A program made the position numbers and the translations under genes. Source: Embleya scabrispora DSM 41855 (GTDB taxonomy: Bacteria > Actinomycetota > Actinomycetes > Streptomycetales > Streptomycetaceae). Taken from it: 64,000 nt of DNA. The number at the start of each line of letters is the position of its first letter. The first letter of the stretch is position 1. Shown here piece by piece: positions 59,387 through 64,000 of the stretch. Under the pieces are notes generated by a model, which did no database searches, was not told the origin of the DNA, and saw only the letters and a list, made by a program, of their open reading frames with translations. Location: positions 37,069 to 101,068 of the forward strand of contig NZ_KB889683.1 of NCBI RefSeq assembly GCF_000372745.1, written 5' to 3'.

Positions 59387-60646
59387 TCAGCGCGCGAGCA
59401 GCGCGTTCGCCGCCTTGGCCGCGTCGTTGAGCGCGTCCTTGGGGCTCTTGTTGCCGATCAGCGCGGCCTGGATCTCCGGTGCGAGCACGCCCATCACGTC
59501 GCGCGACTTCTCCTTGAGCGGGCCGGCGCTCATCACGTCGAGCGTCTTGGCCACCTCGGCCTGGAGCGCGTTGCCGGGGTAGGGGTCGGCGGCCGAGGTG
59601 CGGGCCGGGAAGTAGCCGTTGGACTTGACCAGCGCGAGGCTGTTCTCCGGCTTGGCGACGAAGGAGATCCACTTGCCCGCGGCGTCCTTGTTGGCGCCCT
59701 TGAGCATCGCGAACGAGCCGACCGTCCCGTAGCCCGCGGACTTGACGTCCTTGAGCGGCGGCATCACGACGGCGTTCTCCTTGCCCCAGAACTTCTCCAC
59801 GTCCGCCGGGGTGTTCTGCCAGGTGCAGGCGACCTTGCCCTTGGCCACCGGGGTCTGCTCCAGCTTGGGCGTGGTGGTGACCTGGTCCTTGTCGGTGTAG
59901 CCCTTGTCCACCAGCGTCCTGAGGTAGCTCAGCGCCTTGACGCCGGCCTCGGAGTTGAACGCGACCGACTTGCCGTCGGCGGCGAACACCTCACCGCCCG
60001 CCTGCCACAACATCGGATACCAGGTCAGGTTCAGCGTCTGCTGGGTGTCGCCGCTGTAGCTGGTCGCCTGGTAACCCTTGTCCTTGAGCCTGGGCGCCAG
60101 GTTGAGCAGGTCGTCCCAGGTGCTCGGGTAGGTGCTCTCGCCGATCGCGGCGAACACCCGCTTGTCGCAGATCAGCGGGTTGGCGCTCATCAGCAGCGGA
60201 GTGGCCATCGGCTTGCCGTCCACGCTCACCGAATCCAGCGCGGCCTTGCGGTAGTCCGCCTTGTCGGCGGCCGGCATGTACTCGTCCGCGGGCACCAGGC
60301 TGCGCTGGTACTTGGGCAGCTGGTCCGGCACCAGATAGACCACGTCCGGGCCCTTGTTCGCCGCGATCGCGGTGGCCAGCGCGGTGTCGCGGTTGGCCCA
60401 CGGGTAGGTCTCGACCTTGACCTTGTAGCCCGGGTTGGCCTTGGCGAAGGCGTCGGTGAGGCCGGCCCAGTACTCCTTGTTCTTCGCCTCGTCGGCGATC
60501 ACCGGGTACATCCAGGTGGTGATCGTCTTGCCGCCCGAGCCGGGCCCGGAGGAGCCGCCGCACGCGGCCAGGCCCACGGTGAGGGCGGTGGCGAGTGCCG
60601 GGAGGGCGATCGCGCGGACGGTACGCGGACGGATGTTTCTTCTCAT
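59387..60646 (-). CDS. Sugar ABC transporter solute-binding lipoprotein
   Basis: The product has 419 residues from ATG 60646. The signal peptide ends LAAC with lipidated Cys29. The mature protein has the type 1 extracellular sugar-binding pattern (ITTWMYPVIADEAKNKEYWAGLTDAFAKANPGYKV, GPDVVYLVPDQLPKY). It captures the substrate outside and passes it to the two permeases. No ATPase gene is nearby; in streptomycetes the shared MsiK-type ATPase often serves such systems. Confidence 0.94.
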   Translation of the reverse strand: MRRNIRPRTVRAIALPALATALTVGLAACGGSSGPGSGGKTITTWMYPVIADEAKNKEYWAGLTDAFAKANPGYKVKVETYPWANRDTALATAIAANKGPDVVYLVPDQLPKYQRSLVPADEYMPAADKADYRKAALDSVSVDGKPMATPLLMSANPLICDKRVFAAIGESTYPSTWDDLLNLAPRLKDKGYQATSYSGDTQQTLNLTWYPMLWQAGGEVFAADGKSVAFNSEAGVKALSYLRTLVDKGYTDKDQVTTTPKLEQTPVAKGKVACTWQNTPADVEKFWGKENAVVMPPLKDVKSAGYGTVGSFAMLKGANKDAAGKWISFVAKPENSLALVKSNGYFPARTSAADPYPGNALQAEVAKTLDVMSAGPLKEKSRDVMGVLAPEIQAALIGNKSPKDALNDAAKAANALLAR

Positions 60647-60784
60647 GAGGGTCGTGTCTCCTGACAGCGGGGTTCGACGGGGTGTCAGTTCAGGGGCCGA
60701 GGTGGTGGACCGGTCGCTCGCCCACCGCTCGCAGGCGGCGATCGTGGGACGGCGCGAGCGGCCGGTCCGGCTCGGGGGGCGTCG

Positions 60785-62077
60785 CTAACTCGCGGGTACG
60801 ACCTCGGTGTTGCCGCCGTGTCGGGAGCGTTCGACGGCAAAGGCGGCGAGGTGACTGCCGAGCGAGTCGGCGCCGTTGGAGCGGATGTGGGCCCGGTCGC
60901 CGGTGGCCAGCGCGGTGACGAAGGCGTCCATCAGCGCGGTGTCGCCGCCACCGTGTCCGTCCGCCGCGTTCGATCCGGAGGTACCCGCGTCGAGGGTGAC
61001 CACCTTGTCGTCGGCGAAGGTGTGCACGGTGACCTTCTCGCCGTCGCCGCGCAGCCAGCCGTGGCTGCCGAAGATCCGCACCTGACGGTGCGTCTGCTCG
61101 GTGAACGCGGTCATCGTGAAGGTCGCGGTGATCCCACCCGACAGCTGCATCGCCACCACCTGGTGGTCCACGACGTCGTTGTCGCAGTGGTAGACGCAGC
61201 GACCGTAAGGACCTTCGCGCAGCGCCCGGACCAACTCGTCTTGGTCCTGCGGTCCGTGCGCGGCGTCGGTGACGTGATTGATCGGCCACGCGTCGCCGGT
61301 CTTGCGCAGTGCCGGGAAGTAGAGCTTGGGACCGGAGTACGGACAGTCGGCTTCGACCGCGCAGTCCAGGCAGTTGCGGGCCGAGCCGGCCGGCGCGTTC
61401 TCCGGCTTGAAGTGCGCGAGACCGCCGAAGCCGGCCACCGTCTCGATCCGGGCACCGGTGACGTAGCCGATCCAGTCCAGGTCGTGCGAGGACTTGGCCA
61501 GGATCATCGGCGAGGAGTCCGCCTCGCGGCTCCACGGGCCGCGCACGTAGGAGTGGGCGTAGTGCCACCAGCCGACCGGCTCCAGCAGATCCAGGCTGAC
61601 GATCGAGCCGAGCACGCCGGAGTCCAGGACGCCCTTCACCAGGTCGGTGTAGGGGGTGTAGCGCAGCACGTGGCACACCGCGAACGGAACGCCGGTCTCG
61701 GCGACCCCCTCGATGATCCGCCGGCAGTCCGCCTCGGTGGCGGCCATCGGCTTCTCGGTGAGGATCGCGTAGCCGGCCCGGGCCAGTGCCAGGATCGGCT
61801 CGACGTGCTCGCGGTCCTGGGTGGCCACGATCACCGCGTCCGCGATCCGCTCCCGGAGCAGCGGACGCCAATCCTCGAACTGCACGCTCGCCCCGGACGC
61901 TTGCCGGGCGGAGGCGCGCGGGTCGGCCACCGCGACCAGTTCGGCGCGGTCGGGGTGGCGATGGATCCAATCGGTGTAGGTCAAACCTCGGTTGCCCGCT
62001 CCGACGAGCGCGATCCGTACGGGTCGGTCGGTACCGGCCGGTCGGCCGGAGTTCGTGGTCAAACTGGGGGCGGTCAT
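60785..62077 (-). CDS. Gfo/Idh/MocA-family oxidoreductase
   Basis: The product has 430 residues from ATG 62077, after GGGAAG. The Rossmann motif is ALVGAGNRGLTYTDW, and the catalytic EKPMA appears near residue 110. A Cys-rich insertion, NCLDCAVEADCPYSG, resembles the metal-binding knuckle of one sugar-dehydrogenase subgroup. It oxidises a sugar or inositol-like compound with NAD(P). It belongs to the leftward operon between the beta-helix protein and the binding protein. Confidence 0.93.
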   Translation of the reverse strand: MTAPSLTTNSGRPAGTDRPVRIALVGAGNRGLTYTDWIHRHPDRAELVAVADPRASARQASGASVQFEDWRPLLRERIADAVIVATQDREHVEPILALARAGYAILTEKPMAATEADCRRIIEGVAETGVPFAVCHVLRYTPYTDLVKGVLDSGVLGSIVSLDLLEPVGWWHYAHSYVRGPWSREADSSPMILAKSSHDLDWIGYVTGARIETVAGFGGLAHFKPENAPAGSARNCLDCAVEADCPYSGPKLYFPALRKTGDAWPINHVTDAAHGPQDQDELVRALREGPYGRCVYHCDNDVVDHQVVAMQLSGGITATFTMTAFTEQTHRQVRIFGSHGWLRGDGEKVTVHTFADDKVVTLDAGTSGSNAADGHGGGDTALMDAFVTALATGDRAHIRSNGADSLGSHLAAFAVERSRHGGNTEVVPAS

Positions 62078-62160
62078 GGTGCTTCCCGTGGTGCGAGGGA
62101 GTTGCGGATACGAGGGTGGCGGCCGCGCGCGAGCGCTGCCGGCCCGAGGGTGACGGCGAC

Positions 62161-64000
62161 TCAGATCAGCTGGTTGCCGGCGGTGTGCGCGACGCGCGGA
62201 CCCTCGTCGGGCAGCGCGGTGCGCGTGACGCCGTCCTCGACGCAGCCGCTGTGCAGCAGCGCGCCGGCTCCGCCGAAGGCCGCGCCGGTCAGTTCGAGCC
62301 GGCCGCCGGTGAACGTGCTGCCCGCCGCGCGGTAGCGGTTGGACCCGTCGGTGATCAGGACGTGTGCGGTGGCCGCGTCGGCCGCGGTGGACACACAGCC
62401 GTCGAGCTGCCAGGAGACCGTGCGGGCGCCGCCGGTGCGCGAAAGCAGCGCGCGGGCCGCGTTGGTGCCGCCGAGTCGAGTGCGCGACAGTGCCACACTC
62501 TGGTCACCGGTGCCGGCGAACCGCAGCCCGGTGTCCCGCAGTTCGCCGCCGGCCACGGTCAGCGCGGCGCCGGTCACCGTGGTCGGCGCGGCGGTCGGGG
62601 CGCCCACGAGGGTGCAGTCGGTCAGCACGAGCCGGCCGGCGTTCTTCAGGCTCGCGTTGTCCAGGCCCTTGAGGGTGACCCGGTGCAGGTGCAGTTCGCC
62701 GCTCACGTTGGCCTGGGTGATCTCGGCGTCCTTGCCGAGGGTGAACGTCGAGTCGGCGATCACATTGGCGCGCTGCGAGCGGTTGGACGCCTGCGACACG
62801 ATCAGCGGTCCGGACGCGGTGCAACCGCGGATCTGCACGCCGTCGGCGTTGACCCACAACATCCCGGAACCGGCCAGCGCCGGCTTGCCGATCACCTGCA
62901 TGTCCTCCAGGGTCAGATCGGTGATCTTGACCCGGGCCACGAACCACGAGCACACGTGCTTGCGCACGGTGATGCGCTTGGCCACCGAACCCCACGCGGC
63001 ACCGGAGTTGGCGAAGGTCATCAGACCCGAGTTGCCGGTGTAGACGAGGTCGTGCTCGAACTGACCGTGCGTCACGAACGGGCCCTGGTCGTCGCCGTCG
63101 CCGTGACAGTTGGTCACGTAGCAGTAGGCCGAGGCGGTCAGGTCGTTGAGGTGCCGGCTGTTCGCGACGTGGCAGTCCTCGACGTGCCCGTACAGGCAGT
63201 AGATCTGCTGGGTGAGGTAGCCGGCGCCGCCCCACGTGACACTGGCCGGGTTCTTCAGCGTGCACGCGCGGGTGCGGTAGTGGGTGCACCATCGACGCAT
63301 CACCACCGGCCAGAACGTGCCGACCGCGTCCACGTGTTCGACGTCGCAGTGGATCGTGTACTCGTAGGCGATCGGGTGCGAACCGGTGTACTGGTCGCCG
63401 TCCTGGATGCCCTGGAAGACCATGTTGCGCACGTGTGCGCGGTCCACCGGCTCGATCCGGGTCCAGGTGAAGGTACGGCCGGCGGCGAGGTCCCAGCCGA
63501 TCTTGTAGCCGACCCGGATGTGCGTCGCGTCGACGAGCTGGGTGATCTCGACCAGACGCTGCACCTCCTGCTCGTACTTGCCCTTGCCCGGCTCCGGGTC
63601 GATGGTGACCGCCCACCAGTCGCCGACCTTGAAGGCCGCGCTGTCCGGCACCTCGAAGACGTCGGCCAGGTCGGGCATCGGCTGGGACAGCTTGGCCTTG
63701 ACCACCGTGTCGGTGACCTTGCCCTTGAAGTACAGGACGGCGCCGAAGGGGTTGTCGTGGGTGTTCTTCTCGATGCCGGTGGTGCGGACGGTGTGTCCGC
63801 CGAAGTCGAGCACGATCCGGGAGCGGCCGAAGGTGTGCCGTTTGACGAACAGCAGGTCGCTGTGCGCTTCGACGCGGTGGACGTACGGGTCGTTGACCAT
63901 CGCGTCCAGCGCGGCGTCGGCGGGGACCTTGTCGTCCAGGATGCCGAACCGGCGGAAGTCCATCACCCCGTCGTGCACCTGGATCCAGCGACCCTCGCGC
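62161..64000 (-). CDS. Right-handed parallel beta-helix protein (5' end outside window)
   Basis: The frame is open to the right edge; residues before the ATG/GTG at 63978 (GRWIQ...) are still coding, so the N-terminus is missing. At least 613 residues are visible. Repeated strands rich in Thr, Val, Gly and Asn (e.g. ITDLTLEDMQVIG, VQIRGCTASGPLIVS, LHRVTLKGLDNASLKNAG) form a parallel beta-helix as in pectate lyases, alginate lyases or phage-type glycan depolymerases. The early HTFGRSRIVLDFGGHTV is typical of the start of the helix. Being the first gene of the operon within the window, it is probably a polysaccharide- or polyuronate-active enzyme. The activity is inferred from fold and context. 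Confidence 0.8.
   Translation of the reverse strand, partial: REGRWIQVHDGVMDFRRFGILDDKVPADAALDAMVNDPYVHRVEAHSDLLFVKRHTFGRSRIVLDFGGHTVRTTGIEKNTHDNPFGAVLYFKGKVTDTVVKAKLSQPMPDLADVFEVPDSAAFKVGDWWAVTIDPEPGKGKYEQEVQRLVEITQLVDATHIRVGYKIGWDLAAGRTFTWTRIEPVDRAHVRNMVFQGIQDGDQYTGSHPIAYEYTIHCDVEHVDAVGTFWPVVMRRWCTHYRTRACTLKNPASVTWGGAGYLTQQIYCLYGHVEDCHVANSRHLNDLTASAYCYVTNCHGDGDDQGPFVTHGQFEHDLVYTGNSGLMTFANSGAAWGSVAKRITVRKHVCSWFVARVKITDLTLEDMQVIGKPALAGSGMLWVNADGVQIRGCTASGPLIVSQASNRSQRANVIADSTFTLGKDAEITQANVSGELHLHRVTLKGLDNASLKNAGRLVLTDCTLVGAPTAAPTTVTGAALTVAGGELRDTGLRFAGTGDQSVALSRTRLGGTNAARALLSRTGGARTVSWQLDGCVSTAADAATAHVLITDGSNRYRAAGSTFTGGRLELTGAAFGGAGALLHSGCVEDGVTRTALPDEGPRVAHTAGNQLI

Overview
The base composition (very high G+C, third codon positions almost always G or C), the gene families and the TTA-codon usage point to a filamentous actinomycete of the Streptomycetaceae or a close relative. 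I see no ribosomal RNA, tRNA, CRISPR array, insertion sequence or prophage. The window reads as accessory or chromosome-arm DNA: many small one- to three-gene units, nine transcriptional regulators plus an ECF sigma/anti-sigma pair and an LmbU-type regulator, several exporters, secreted proteins, a possible small-molecule island and a catabolic operon.

Layout. 1-8 kb: a truncated SARP/BTAD-ATPase regulator, a hemerythrin-like protein, a YbaK-type deacylase, an amidohydrolase and a YbdK-type glutamate-cysteine ligase homologue. 8.1-12.8 kb: one 1,549-residue helical-repeat protein with no function I recognise. 12.9-15.6 kb: split LigD parts (stand-alone ATP-dependent ligase and LigD-type polymerase, convergent) and two small proteins. 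15.7-21.9 kb: a PLP-dependent decarboxylase, an acetyltransferase, a SnoaL-like protein, a MarR regulator divergent from a YczE-like membrane protein and a PPOX flavoenzyme, and an SDR with an N-terminal zinc ribbon. 22.2-24.4 kb: two secreted lipoproteins. 24.6-33.5 kb: an MDR oxidoreductase, a MarR/MFS pair with duplicated operators, a TetR/MFS pair with three operator-like repeats, and a TetR divergent from a multidomain CDGSH/ferredoxin/truncated-haemoglobin protein.

33.7-42.3 kb: the most unusual stretch. A DUF574 methyltransferase, a stand-alone L-ornithine N5-monooxygenase, an LmbU-family regulator with two TTA codons, a dimethylargininase and a DrrAB-type ABC exporter are separated by long, poorly coding intergenic segments. 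One of these carries six copies of a TGGCGCCAT-like motif. I propose it as a small, undescribed bldA-dependent arginine/ornithine-derived metabolite island.

42.6-50.7 kb: an ECF sigma factor with its membrane anti-sigma factor, two XRE regulators, a zinc alcohol dehydrogenase with an APC permease, and a thioester-domain (TQXA) surface protein ending in LANTG. 51-53 kb: an SDR/TetR divergent pair and a RidA protein. 53.2-64.0 kb: one long leftward operon that binds, imports and degrades a carbohydrate or sugar acid (beta-helix protein, Gfo/Idh/MocA oxidoreductase, solute-binding protein, two permeases, epimerase, DHDPS-family aldolase, D-2-hydroxyacid dehydrogenase, FAH hydrolase). It has no transporter ATPase of its own.

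Recurring regulatory designs are worth noting. At least four regulator genes have a -10-like hexamer exactly 6-7 nt before the start codon and no ribosome-binding site, so they are probably leaderless. Most divergent regulator/target pairs show clear inverted-repeat operators. Most convergent gene ends are closed by long, nearly perfect hairpins without a U-tract, as is usual in these organisms.
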